Source: Microcaldota archaeon (lineage in GTDB: Archaea; Micrarchaeota; Micrarchaeia; Micrarchaeales; Micrarchaeaceae). From it: a stretch of 45,380 bases of DNA. The DNA is taken from positions 1-45,380 of the forward strand of contig JAKACK010000005.1 of NCBI GenBank assembly GCA_021821445.1, given 5' to 3'. A program made the translations under genes and the position numbers. Shown here one piece after another: positions 17,158 through 26,008 of the stretch. A model generated the notes under the pieces. It saw only the letters and a program-made list of their open reading frames with translations. It was not told where the DNA came from and did not search any database. The first letter of the stretch is position 1. Every line of letters starts with the position of its first letter.

Positions 17158-17778
17158 ATGAAAAGGAATAAACTTTTTTTAATATCTATAACAGGATCTC
17201 CTGCATCTGGTAAATCTTATTTTTCAAAAATTTTGTTTGAACAATTGAATAAAAAATTTATTAATAAGAAGATATATTTAATTGAAGTTAATGATATTGT
17301 AGAAAAATATTCTCTTTATAAAGGTGTTGATAAATTTGGTTCCAAATTAGTCAATGTTGGTATATTAAAAAGCAAAATAGAAGAGATTATAAACCATTAT
17401 AGTGGAATAGTTATTTTAGTAGGGCATTTATTGGCAGATATTAAATTAGATTATGATATAGTGGTAGTAAAACGTGAGCACTTACCAGTATTAGAAAAAC
17501 GTATGATTGATAGAGGGTATAAAAATGAAAAGATACGTGAGAATCTTATTTCAGAAGCCCTTGATTATTGCGGAGAAAATATATATAGAGGTAAGATATT
17601 TCAAGAGATAAGATCAGATAGAGATATTATAAACATACTAAAATTTATATTGAATTATGTTGATTCAGAATTTTACAAAAATAGGTCTGAGAAAAAATAT
17701 TTACTAATTGAAAAACAGTTTAATGAAATGCTAGAACTGAATAATATGATATTAAATGGAAATAGATATAATTTTTAA
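17158..17778 (+). CDS. Fap7/AK6-type NTPase (adenylate kinase-like, ribosome assembly factor family)
   Basis: 206 residues. P-loop GSPASGKSYF (about 12-21), EVNDIVEKY (family NDxxKE-like), VILVGHLLADI (family VEGHL), and the lid-like EKRMIDRGYKNEKIRENLISEALD. These are features of AK6/Fap7, an NTPase that in eukaryotes and archaea acts in late small-subunit rRNA maturation. It has about 40 extra C-terminal residues compared with the usual 165-180. ATG start 9 nt after the acidic-protein gene. Confidence 0.8.
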   Translation: MKRNKLFLISITGSPASGKSYFSKILFEQLNKKFINKKIYLIEVNDIVEKYSLYKGVDKFGSKLVNVGILKSKIEEIINHYSGIVILVGHLLADIKLDYDIVVVKREHLPVLEKRMIDRGYKNEKIRENLISEALDYCGENIYRGKIFQEIRSDRDIINILKFILNYVDSEFYKNRSEKKYLLIEKQFNEMLELNNMILNGNRYNF

Positions 17779-17791
17779 ATTTAGTAGTGAT

Positions 17792-19195
17792 TCATAATAA
17801 TTTATTTTTTAACATTGATTCAATTCTTTTTTTGTAATCCTTGCTTAGCTCCTCAAATTCTAGTAATGATATTTTTGCATTTTTTTTACTATTAGGTATT
17901 ACAAATTTATGCTCTTTTATCATAAACTTTATTACTTCTGAGGGGGTTAAGAATTTTGATTTTTCTATTGCGTATAGATTTGTGTCTTTTATAAATACAA
18001 AACCTGATTTTGTATGCTTTTTATAAAATTCTTTAGAACCTTGATTTATAAAAATTGAAGGGCCTTTTATAATATTTACAGATAATTTATTATTTTCAAA
18101 TACCAATAGGATAATTGCGATATTATTTTTTATGTCTACTGCTGTTAATATAGGATTAAAATTATATTGAATTAATTCTGCTTTAATCCTATCACTTAAT
18201 TTTGCTATTTGAGGCCATAATGTATCTTCTGATATATCCGGTACCTCCATTGATATTAATTGTATTTTTAATCCAAATTTATTAACAACCTTGTCAATAT
18301 TAAATTTAAAGTTTTTATTAGAATTCAAAAAATTATCTTTTGTAGGGTTTTCAAGCAAATTTCTGGTTATAAATATTATTTTCGCTAAAGATTCTGGATA
18401 TACGCTAGCTGCTACATTTCTATTGGAATCAGTCGGATCTATTATTATAAAATTAGAATTAAACTTCTTTAAATATTCATCTTTAGTTTCATCTTCAATA
18501 AATCTGTTATTTTTTATATCTATAACAGTATTTGGTTTTATCTCAGATAATCCCTTTACAACATTATAAAAGTTTCCATAAAAATATATAAGAAGTTCGC
18601 ATTCATAACCTGAAAAACTATGAATTTTTGCTTCAGCTCCATAAATATTATGTTTTTTAAGGAAATATTTTAATAAGCGAACATCATTTTTCTGATTTGG
18701 TTTTAAATGACTTAATATGAATTTATTGTGTAATTGTGTTCTGTCAACTGCACTTCCCATTTCATTAGCATTATTTATTTTAAAAGCAGGTACAAGATCT
18801 GCTGTAATTTTATACATTTTATTTGTTAGTTTTATATAGGGGTGTTCTGCATATTTTATAATATAAGTTTCTCCAATTTTTTCATCTATAATTTTTTTTG
18901 ATAGATTGACAGCTTTATTCTCCATTTCTCTCTCATTTAATATTTTTGGAAATAATAAAAATATATCAATATCAAAACTACCTTTAACCTGAGTTCCTCT
19001 TGCTGTTGAACCTGCCAATATAACCTCTACATCTTTAGGCAAAGTTTTTTTAAGTCTTGATATAAGATTATCTGCATAATTCTTTGTTATTTTAAGTTCT
19101 TCTTTAGTCGGCTCGACATATTCTAATAGCTCGTCACCTAATTTTTTTAATTTAATTTTATTTTGATTTTTATCATCTAAATTTTTAGGTTTCAT
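17792..19195 (-). CDS. cca: CCA tRNA nucleotidyltransferase (archaeal class I)
   Basis: Adds or repairs the 3' CCA of tRNAs. 467 residues. The polymerase-beta-type active site is LAGSTARGTQVKGSFDIDIFLLFP (around residues 60-83), with G-S and D-x-D metal ligands, and a third carboxylate follows in ITADLVP. Archaeal class I features continue through VDRTQLHNKF and SFSGYECELLIYFYG. Five of the six tRNA genes in the window lack an encoded CCA, fitting a need for this enzyme. ATG start. Convergent with the Fap7 gene. Confidence 0.93.
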   Translation of the reverse strand: MKPKNLDDKNQNKIKLKKLGDELLEYVEPTKEELKITKNYADNLISRLKKTLPKDVEVILAGSTARGTQVKGSFDIDIFLLFPKILNEREMENKAVNLSKKIIDEKIGETYIIKYAEHPYIKLTNKMYKITADLVPAFKINNANEMGSAVDRTQLHNKFILSHLKPNQKNDVRLLKYFLKKHNIYGAEAKIHSFSGYECELLIYFYGNFYNVVKGLSEIKPNTVIDIKNNRFIEDETKDEYLKKFNSNFIIIDPTDSNRNVAASVYPESLAKIIFITRNLLENPTKDNFLNSNKNFKFNIDKVVNKFGLKIQLISMEVPDISEDTLWPQIAKLSDRIKAELIQYNFNPILTAVDIKNNIAIILLVFENNKLSVNIIKGPSIFINQGSKEFYKKHTKSGFVFIKDTNLYAIEKSKFLTPSEVIKFMIKEHKFVIPNSKKNAKISLLEFEELSKDYKKRIESMLKNKLL

Positions 19196-19400
19196 TTGAT
19201 CAGCATTTTATTCAAAATATTTATATTCTATAAATTTTACTAAGTTATATTTAAAATTTATAATTTACCACAATTTATATATACACCAAATATATTATAT
19301 TATAGTTATAAATATTTTTGATTGAATTTTTATTATTTATTTTAATAAAACTTGAAATTTTTGATATAAATTGATTCTTATTAGATTTATGGTGAATTAT

Positions 19401-20327
19401 ATGGATTATGTAAATAATGTAAATGAAACTGAGAATAAAGAGGAAGCACGGGAAGTAGGTAAAATATCGTATGAAGCACTTATGAAAGCAAAGGACATGA
19501 TTAAGCCAGGTGCTAAACTAATAGATGTGGCAAATGAGGTTGAAAATTTTGTTATTGATAAAGGCTATGATATTGCTTTTCCATTAAATTTATCAATAAA
19601 TGATGAGGCAGCTCATTATACACCTGCTTATATGAATACAAAAACATTTGGAGATAACGATGTTGTTAAAGTAGATTTTGGGGCTGCCAAAGATGGGTAT
19701 TTAGGAGATTGTGCGGTTACTGTTGATCTATCTGGAGAATATTCAAATTTAGTTGATGCTACTAAGGAGGCATTAGAAAATGCCGTGAGCATTGTAAAAG
19801 CAGGAGTTGAGATTAAAGAAATAGGGAAAATAATAAATAAAACTATAGTTGACAAAGGCTTTATACCTATAAAGAATCTGGGTGGGCATGGTGTTAACAT
19901 ACATGAATTGCATGCAGAACCCTTTATAGCTAATTTTGATAATGGAGATGATACAAAGTTAGTTGAAGGTAGACGTATTGCAATAGAACCTTTTGCAACT
20001 TTGAAATCAGCTAAAGGACTTGTAACTGAAAGTGAAACAGCCGAAATATTTGGATTCGTGGAAGATAATCCATCTAGATTACCTTATGCTAGAAATATCC
20101 TATCTGGAATCAAGGATAAATATAACTCGGAACCTTTTGCAGCTAGATGGCTTGCGGATAAAGTAAAATCAAAATTTGAACTTTATTCTGGAATAAATGA
20201 TTTAATAAAGATGGAAAGTATTGAACCTTATAATGTGTTAGTTGAAATTAGTGGAGGAATGGTAGCACAAACAGAATATGAAATGATAGTTGAAAAAGAT
20301 AGTTGTGATATTATAACAAAACTTTGA
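19401..20327 (+). CDS. map: type 2 methionine aminopeptidase
   Basis: Removes the initiator Met co-translationally. About 308 residues. Metal ligands are all visible: the two Asp in VKVDFGAAKDGYLGDCAVT (11 residues apart), His in GGHGVNIHELHAEPF, Glu in RRIAIEPFA, Glu in AQTEYEMIV. The substrate-site His lies in NDEAAHYTP. The ATG at 19401 has GGTGA five nt upstream; a TTG at 19371 and an ATG at 19389 are in frame but lack this site. The hydrolase gene follows within 10 nt. Confidence 0.94.
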   Translation: MDYVNNVNETENKEEAREVGKISYEALMKAKDMIKPGAKLIDVANEVENFVIDKGYDIAFPLNLSINDEAAHYTPAYMNTKTFGDNDVVKVDFGAAKDGYLGDCAVTVDLSGEYSNLVDATKEALENAVSIVKAGVEIKEIGKIINKTIVDKGFIPIKNLGGHGVNIHELHAEPFIANFDNGDDTKLVEGRRIAIEPFATLKSAKGLVTESETAEIFGFVEDNPSRLPYARNILSGIKDKYNSEPFAARWLADKVKSKFELYSGINDLIKMESIEPYNVLVEISGGMVAQTEYEMIVEKDSCDIITKL

Positions 20328-20336
20328 TTTTATAAG

Positions 20337-21143
20337 GTGTATTATATAAATTCAAATTTGGAGATTTATATTTTTAGATACAAAGGCGTTTTATTTAATT
20401 TTACTTTAGATAAATCTTTTTTTAAAGGCACTGTTATAGTTTTAGCCTATGGTATGCCTGGTTCACCTTTGAGTGTATTTGATAAATTGGTAATAAAATT
20501 AACAAAGAAAGGTTTTGGTGTAGCAATACCTGAATATATAGGTACCTTTGATAGCTTTGGTAAATTTGATTTTAAGAATGCTGTTGATAGTTTAATTTAT
20601 ACTATTGATTCAATAAAAAATAACAGAAGTTATGATTTATTTACCAATAAAAAGATAAGCTCAAAAGTGAAACACATCATTTTAATTGGTGGTAGTTTTG
20701 GTGGAAGTATAGTTCTAATAGCTGGAGCTAAATCAAAATTTGTTGACATGATTGTGGCAATAGCACCTGTAACTGATTATTCTGGAAAACTTAATTATGA
20801 AAATGAAACAGGGATTGATGATTTGGCCAATCAAATACACATATTACAACCAGTAACTTGGAAAGTTAGTGATAGCGCCATTAGAGAATTAAAAATTGGG
20901 CATATAGATATTAATCCTATTTTGCATGTAAAAGATATAGCAAAGAAAAAAGTTATACTTATACACGGACTTAATGATAAATGTGTAAATTATAAAAGAT
21001 CCTTAGATCTTTATTATAGCTTATTATTTTTTAATTGTAATGTAAAGTTAAACTTAATACCAAAATTAGGGCATATTGGTATAAGTGTTTTAAGAAAACC
21101 TAAAATTTATAATTCGGTATTGCAGGATTTTTATAAATTATAA
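20337..21143 (+). CDS. alpha/beta hydrolase fold protein
   Basis: About 268 residues with an alpha/beta hydrolase core. There is an oxyanion-side AYGMPGSPLS, the nucleophile elbow GGSFGGS, an acid in HGLNDKCVNY and a C-terminal His in KLGHIGI, so the Ser-Asp-His triad is complete. Esterase or peptidase-like; substrate unknown. The start is uncertain: GTG 20337 has no ribosome binding site, whereas AAGGTG at 20334-20339 would suit a start some codons later such as TTG 20358. It follows map by 9 nt. Confidence 0.75.
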   Translation: MYYINSNLEIYIFRYKGVLFNFTLDKSFFKGTVIVLAYGMPGSPLSVFDKLVIKLTKKGFGVAIPEYIGTFDSFGKFDFKNAVDSLIYTIDSIKNNRSYDLFTNKKISSKVKHIILIGGSFGGSIVLIAGAKSKFVDMIVAIAPVTDYSGKLNYENETGIDDLANQIHILQPVTWKVSDSAIRELKIGHIDINPILHVKDIAKKKVILIHGLNDKCVNYKRSLDLYYSLLFFNCNVKLNLIPKLGHIGISVLRKPKIYNSVLQDFYKL

Positions 21144-21147
21144 TTAC

Positions 21148-21795
21148 TTAGTTATCTACTATGGAATCTCTTATTTCCTTAATTGCATTATTATCGTGTG
21201 AATATATATAAGGAGAGATATCAAGATCACTTGGACTACGCTTTAATTTTTTTGAATAATTTGAATGCAACAATTTATTTACCTCTTTATTGTAGTCATT
21301 CCAGTTAACACCTAAAGATTCTATATATTGTTTTTCTACTTCAGTTGCAACTTCGTGTGCATATGGATATTCGTAATCATTATCAATAAGCCATTTTTCA
21401 GTTAATTCATGATGCCTTCCGATACTTTCTAGCAAACTTACTCTTATGCTATTAACTTTTATTTCGCAAGGTATATTCCTAGATATATAAATTATTTTTC
21501 CATCAGTAGAATAGCCTCCAGCATATTTTATATCATAATCTCTATTTATCTCTATATCTATGCCGGATTTATATATTAGTATAGATCCAATTTTTTCATT
21601 TTCTTTATAAACCTCTTTATCCTTTAAATCGACCGTTTGACCATTTTTAAAATTAACTTTCGAAAAGAATTTTATATATGAGGGTAATTCAAATGCTAAT
21701 GCTGAAATTATATAGTTATCATCAGATTTTATAGGATTCGGTTTGTGCTCTATTATATTATAAGTTACCATAATTAGTATTAATATTACAAACAT
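21148..21795 (-). CDS. hypothetical protein with putative metal-binding HHExxxE...H motif
   Basis: 215 residues, not assigned to a named family. The central region has SLLESIGRHHELTEKWLIDN followed by YPYAHEVATEVEKQYIE, so His128/129, Glu130, Glu133, His147 and Glu152 could form a metal site; a similar HE..EKWL..AH..A..E pattern occurs in uncharacterised archaeal and phage proteins (from memory, not searched). An N-terminal hydrophobic stretch (FVILILIMV) is short; a start at Met9 would remove it. Convergent with the hydrolase gene, 4 nt between stops. Confidence 0.6.
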   Translation of the reverse strand: MFVILILIMVTYNIIEHKPNPIKSDDNYIISALAFELPSYIKFFSKVNFKNGQTVDLKDKEVYKENEKIGSILIYKSGIDIEINRDYDIKYAGGYSTDGKIIYISRNIPCEIKVNSIRVSLLESIGRHHELTEKWLIDNDYEYPYAHEVATEVEKQYIESLGVNWNDYNKEVNKLLHSNYSKKLKRSPSDLDISPYIYSHDNNAIKEIRDSIVDN

Positions 21796-21979
21796 ATTAT
21801 AATTTTTTCGATAATGTTAGGATGGATTGCTCCTGTTTTATAGGTTGCTTTTAAAATATTCAGTAATTTATGATTTCTGTTTTTTATATTTAAAAAATTT
21901 GAGAATGGATAAAATTTAGAGATTAAAGATAAATAGAAAGTTATAAAAGCTTTAAACTTGTAAATTGATTGGTGTTTCT

Positions 21980-22483
21980 ATGAAATTGAACGGGTTAGAT
22001 TATTCAGATTCTAGTATTAATTTTTCAGTTAAGCATTTATTTTCATCCTTTCACGGAAATTTTTCAGAGTTTGATCTTAAAATTGATGGAGATACAGATA
22101 ATTTAACAGATCTAAAAGCAAATTTAACGGTTGATATATCTACAATAAATACCCATATTCAACTTTTAAATAAACATTTAATGGAAAAAGAGGAATTTTT
22201 CAATGTTAAAAAATATCCAAAAGCTACTTTTATTTCTACTAAAATTGAGGACAAAGGTGATAACAAACTAGTAGTTCTAGGAAATCTTACCATAAAGGAT
22301 ATCACTAAAGAAATAACTATTGATGTTGATTATGTTAATAAGAATAATTCATTTGTAATAAATTTTCACACACATATAAATAGAGAAATTTTTCATCTTA
22401 GATCTACATCTATTTTAGACAGAACTGGAATTTTAATATCAAATAGGGTAAATATAGAGGGCAGTTTTAAATTTTCGGCTTGA
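21980..22483 (+). CDS. YceI-like family protein (polyisoprenoid-binding-like, cytosolic)
   Basis: 167 residues with the YceI lipocalin-like barrel pattern: SSINFSVKHLFSSFHGNFSEFDLKI at the start, LLNKHLMEKEEFFNVKKYPKATFIST in the middle (the HL..EFFD..P..TF motif), then VLGNLTIKDITKEITIDVDY. Members bind isoprenoid-type lipids, and a barrel without a signal peptide, as here, would be cytosolic. The ATG at 21980 has GGTG five nt upstream; an in-frame TTG at 21965 is less likely. The glycosyltransferase gene follows 16 nt later; a DPM1-like enzyme using isoprenoid phosphate next to an isoprenoid-binding fold is suggestive (inference). Confidence 0.85.
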   Translation: MKLNGLDYSDSSINFSVKHLFSSFHGNFSEFDLKIDGDTDNLTDLKANLTVDISTINTHIQLLNKHLMEKEEFFNVKKYPKATFISTKIEDKGDNKLVVLGNLTIKDITKEITIDVDYVNKNNSFVINFHTHINREIFHLRSTSILDRTGILISNRVNIEGSFKFSA

Positions 22484-22499
22484 TTTTATAGAGGATCTT

Positions 22500-23171
22500 A
22501 TGAATTACTCAGATACAACAATTATATTACCAGTAAAGAATGAACCTTATGCATCTCATATTTTAAATGATATCCTTAAGATATTACCTAATTCAAAGGT
22601 AATAATAGCTTATTCCGGAAATATTGATGATTTAAAATCTTATAAGTCTAATTCTCAAATAACATTTTTGAAACAAACAGGTAAAGGTAAAGGAAATGCG
22701 TGTATAGAATCATTTAATTTAGTAAAAACAAAATTTGTAGGATTGGTAGATTCAGATGGTACCTATGATATTACAGATTTAGCAAAAGCAATTGCTTTGA
22801 TCAGAAAAGGTGGAGATATGGTGATGGGGCAGCGTATAGCAGTTTCAAGAGAGGCAATGCCTGATTATATAAGATTTGGTAATTGGGTTATAACCACAGT
22901 AGCTAATATTCTTTATGGTATGCATCTAAAAGACTCTCAAACAGGGCTTAGGATAATTAGAACTCAAGCATTAAAATCAATTAAGCTTACAGAACAAGAA
23001 TTTGGAATTGAAAGTGAAATAAATATAAAAATGCATAAAAAGGGTTATGGTATAAAAGAGATGCCAATTAAATATCATAAAAGATTAGGTAGTAATTCAA
23101 AACAAATTAAATTTTTAGATGGAATTAAATTACTTATAATCGATTTCAAATTCTTTTTAAAAGAGGATTAA
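22500..23171 (+). CDS. glycosyltransferase family 2, dolichol-phosphate mannosyltransferase-like
   Basis: 223 residues, one GT-A domain. TTIILPVKNE at the start, KGKGNACIESF, the metal-binding DSD within LVDSDGTYD (84-86), VMGQRI, and the DPM1-like stretch DSQTGLRIIRTQALKSI...FGIESEINIKMHKKGYGIKEMPIKYHKR. No transmembrane helix, as in DPM1 proteins without the anchor domain. Likely moves a hexose from a nucleotide donor to a polyprenyl phosphate for protein glycosylation. ATG start with GAGGAT upstream. Confidence 0.85.
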   Translation: MNYSDTTIILPVKNEPYASHILNDILKILPNSKVIIAYSGNIDDLKSYKSNSQITFLKQTGKGKGNACIESFNLVKTKFVGLVDSDGTYDITDLAKAIALIRKGGDMVMGQRIAVSREAMPDYIRFGNWVITTVANILYGMHLKDSQTGLRIIRTQALKSIKLTEQEFGIESEINIKMHKKGYGIKEMPIKYHKRLGSNSKQIKFLDGIKLLIIDFKFFLKED

Positions 23172-23226
23172 AAATTTATTTTTAAGATCTATTTTAGTTT
23201 GAATTTTATTCATCGTAGTCTGTTAA

Positions 23227-24516
23227 TTATGGAGATATTCTTTTCCTATCTCTTGGGAATAATGCACACTCACGTATATTCTTCATTTCAGTTATTTGCA
23301 TAGCCAATCTTTCTAAACCTATACTCCAACCGGCGTGAGGAGGTGCACCACATCTAAATGCATCTATGTAAAATTTAAAATTGTTTGGATCCATACCTCT
23401 ACTTTTTATAGCCTCTATTAACATTTCAGGTTTATGGATTCTCTGTGCACCGCTTGAAATTTCCATACCTTTATATATTAAATCGTAACTGTGACTTAAT
23501 TGCTTGTTATCCTCATTAGGTAGTGAATAAAATGCTCGGATACTAGTTGGAAACTCTGTTACTAATACAGATTCTCCAAAATATTTTTCAATTAATTTTT
23601 CGTCATCTCTAGAAAAATCATCACCAAATTTTATATCCTTTCCTTCGCTGTTAAGTTTTTTAATTATTTCAGAATACTCAACAACTTTAGTTTTTGGTAC
23701 CTCTAAATTTATATTCAAGGTTTTTAAATCCTCTGAATTATTTTTTATAACCTCTTTTATTATATAATCCAACGTATCAATTAGCATATTTTCAGCATCT
23801 TTATAATCAACAAATCCCATTTCTACATCCATTTGTGTTATTTCATTTAAATGGTATAGATCGTTTGATTTTTCAGCTCTGTATACTGGCATGATCATAT
23901 ATACTTTATCAAATCCCCCTATTACTGCGAGCTGCTTGTATAATTGAGGGGATTGAGCGAGATATGCTTTATCTTCAAAATATTGTATTGGAAATAATTC
24001 AGCTCCACCTTCAGTTGCTTCTGATACAATAGATGATGTTCTTATCTCATGAAATCCTTTACTATTTAAGAATTGATTGAACGAACTTAATATAGTTGAT
24101 TCTATTTTAAATATTGCAGTTGTTTGCAACCTCCTTAAATCTATATATCTGAAATCAAGCCTGGTATCAAGTTCTGCGGGTACCTTTCCAGTTGTTTCAA
24201 ATGGTATCATTTTGCTTATAGGATTTAAATCAGTTATTTTTAATGGGACTATTTCAAATCCTTTTTTAGCAGTATCATTCTTTTTTACTATACCTTCTAC
24301 AGAAACTACACTTTCTTTAGGTAAATCCATACTTTTAATTATTTCATTATCAGTTACGCCAGATTTGCCTATTATTTGTACTATACCTGTAGAATCCCTT
24401 AAAAGCATAAAAGTTATAGAACCCAATTTCCTAACCTCGTGGACCCACCCTGCTAGAGTGACTTTTTCTCCATCCATTTCTTTTGAGACCTCGGAAATAT
24501 AATTTGTTCTTATCAA
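23227..24516 (-). CDS. aspS: aspartyl-tRNA synthetase (archaeal type)
   Basis: 429 residues, class II synthetase. N-terminal OB-fold anticodon-binding domain (VTLAGWVHEVRKLGSITFMLLRD), motif 1 region near FLNSKGFHEIRTSSI, QSPQLYKQLAVIGGFDKVYMIMPVYRAE (motif 2) and GWSIGLERLAMQ (motif 3). Length matches archaeal AspRS without the bacterial insertion. Whether it also charges tRNA-Asn cannot be told from this window. ATG start. Downstream of alba on the same strand with a gap of about 50 nt. Confidence 0.94.
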   Translation of the reverse strand: MIRTNYISEVSKEMDGEKVTLAGWVHEVRKLGSITFMLLRDSTGIVQIIGKSGVTDNEIIKSMDLPKESVVSVEGIVKKNDTAKKGFEIVPLKITDLNPISKMIPFETTGKVPAELDTRLDFRYIDLRRLQTTAIFKIESTILSSFNQFLNSKGFHEIRTSSIVSEATEGGAELFPIQYFEDKAYLAQSPQLYKQLAVIGGFDKVYMIMPVYRAEKSNDLYHLNEITQMDVEMGFVDYKDAENMLIDTLDYIIKEVIKNNSEDLKTLNINLEVPKTKVVEYSEIIKKLNSEGKDIKFGDDFSRDDEKLIEKYFGESVLVTEFPTSIRAFYSLPNEDNKQLSHSYDLIYKGMEISSGAQRIHKPEMLIEAIKSRGMDPNNFKFYIDAFRCGAPPHAGWSIGLERLAMQITEMKNIRECALFPRDRKRISP

Positions 24517-24568
24517 AAAATCACTATTGATATTTAACTAAAAATAGAATTTTAAAAAATTAAAAAAA

Positions 24569-24892
24569 TTATTTTGTAAGTACTATTTGTATTGAACTTA
24601 CCTTTGATTTTGTTCCATCTTCATTTGTAAGTTCTTCTGATGCTGTTGAGATATCTTTTTGTTTTACGTTTGTAAGGAACTTGTTTATTACTATTTCTTT
24701 TACATCGACTGCTTTTGATATTGCATTTCCCCTTGCTTTTATGCTTACCTCATCCATACCATTATTAAATTGGGTGACTACTGCAAGTACGTAATTCATT
24801 GTTGGTTTTTTACCTATATATACTATATTTGTTTCATTCATTTTCTTCCCTTCATCTTCTTGTTTTATTTCTTCTCCTGTTTCGTCTGTCAT
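24569..24892 (-). CDS. albA: DNA/RNA-binding protein Alba
   Basis: About 107 residues. After an acidic N-tail ([16 protein letters not shown]) the Alba fold begins: [45 protein letters not shown], and a beta-hairpin ending SSIQIVLTK. The usual acetylatable Lys region (GKKP) is present. Abundant chromatin and RNA-binding protein in archaea. ATG 24892 is preferred with GTGAT three nt upstream; a GTG at 24904 is in frame. Confidence 0.92.
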   Translation of the reverse strand: MTDETGEEIKQEDEGKKMNETNIVYIGKKPTMNYVLAVVTQFNNGMDEVSIKARGNAISKAVDVKEIVINKFLTNVKQKDISTASEELTNEDGTKSKVSSIQIVLTK

Positions 24893-24938
24893 TTTATCAC
24901 TCACTTGTTTGATATTACATTATATATTTTAGTAAAAA

Positions 24939-24950
24939 GCTATTTAAGCA
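24939..24950 (-). promoter_or_regulatory. TATA element upstream of alba
   Basis: Minus-strand TGCTTAAATAGC lies about 50 nt before the Alba ATG, which would give a short leader that includes the GTGAT ribosome binding site. Confidence 0.4.
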
Positions 24951-24999
24951 TTTTTATTTATTTTGAATTGGCTTATTAAGTTGAAAATAAAAAATATTG

Positions 25000-25063
25000 A
25001 ATCCTAGACAAATCTGATTTAGATAATAAATAGTTTATTTATTTGTCTGGTTTCATTAGGATT
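25000..25063. other. 64-nt imperfect hairpin (two stacked inverted repeats)
   Basis: AATCCTA (25000-25006) pairs with TAGGATT (25057-25063), and directly inside it GACAAAT (25007-25013) pairs with ATTTGTC (25041-25047), with a 9-nt bulge on the right arm only. The AT-rich centre can pair further (AATAAA / TTTATT). It lies between the end of the unknown gene at 25089 and the alba promoter, so it could terminate the upstream operon or be a structured RNA. Confidence 0.5.
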
Positions 25064-25088
25064 ATTTTGTAATTTACATATAATTTGC

Positions 25089-25988
25089 TTATCCTTCTTC
25101 TTTTTCAATGCTGCTTTTTATTTCTTCGGATTTCTTTTTTATAATTTCTTCCTCCTCATTTATATCTAATTTTACTCCATAATCTTTTAATTGATGAAGA
25201 GGATATGCGATCGCTATCTTAAGCATCAAATTTGCTTCCTTTTCTATATCGGCATCTACTGCAAGATGCATCTCTCCTTTTACAGATACACTTATTCTGC
25301 TAAGTAAATCTTCACTTAATTTTATCATATCTTCATTCGAAATCTCTTTTGATTTAATTATGCGTTTTGTCTCTTCTATACCCCACTTTATATCTCCATT
25401 TGAATCTATGTAAACTTTTCCAAAAGATCTCATAAATTCAGGCATTACAAAATAGAATACTTTGTAGAATATTTGTCCGAATACAGCACTATAAGAATAT
25501 CTTAATATCAGGTATAATGCAACAAATCTTTGTTGCCACGTTGATAAATTTTTTATGTAATTAAATACCTCTTTAACAGATTCTGGTGGTTCTTCGGGTC
25601 TCCTTGTTAGTCCGTCCATAAGATTTTTTATTGCTCTTATATGTTTTTTTTCTAATTTTGATATATTCACAAAATGTTTTATATAAGATGGATGTACGGG
25701 ATCTACAATAGACGACCAACTTTCGGATATTTGCTCAATTTCTTTCTCACCATAATAGAATAAACTTAGTATATAGATTACTGTAGACATATTAAATTTT
25801 ATGCCATTAGGTAACACAACATAGGAGCTAGTAACAACACCTCTCTTTCTTTTAACTTCTATAAAACTTACTCCTCTTTTTAAAGCATTTATAGGGTCAC
25901 TTTTTATATACTCCTGTATATAATCGTTTATCCATATGGGCATATTATATTTATTTAATAAGTCCTCTATATTTTTGTTCATTACCAT
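25089..25988 (-). CDS. hypothetical protein, unknown family
   Basis: About 299 residues, mostly helical, not recognised. Features: an early basic stretch (EVKRKRGVVTSSYVVLPNGIKF), a middle hydrophobic and aromatic region (TWQQRFVALYLILRYSYSAVFGQIFYKVFYFVMPEFM, about 155-190) that could be buried helix rather than membrane, and a charged coiled-coil-like C-terminus (EEEEIIKKKSEEIKSSIEKEEG). The ATG at 25988 has GGTGA six nt upstream; the GTG three codons earlier overlaps that site. It lies about 20 nt after the NEW3 surface-protein gene, at the end of the ABC cassette. Confidence 0.65.
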   Translation of the reverse strand: MVMNKNIEDLLNKYNMPIWINDYIQEYIKSDPINALKRGVSFIEVKRKRGVVTSSYVVLPNGIKFNMSTVIYILSLFYYGEKEIEQISESWSSIVDPVHPSYIKHFVNISKLEKKHIRAIKNLMDGLTRRPEEPPESVKEVFNYIKNLSTWQQRFVALYLILRYSYSAVFGQIFYKVFYFVMPEFMRSFGKVYIDSNGDIKWGIEETKRIIKSKEISNEDMIKLSEDLLSRISVSVKGEMHLAVDADIEKEANLMLKIAIAYPLHQLKDYGVKLDINEEEEIIKKKSEEIKSSIEKEEG

Positions 25989-26008
25989 TTTTTTCACCAG
26001 ATTATGGG

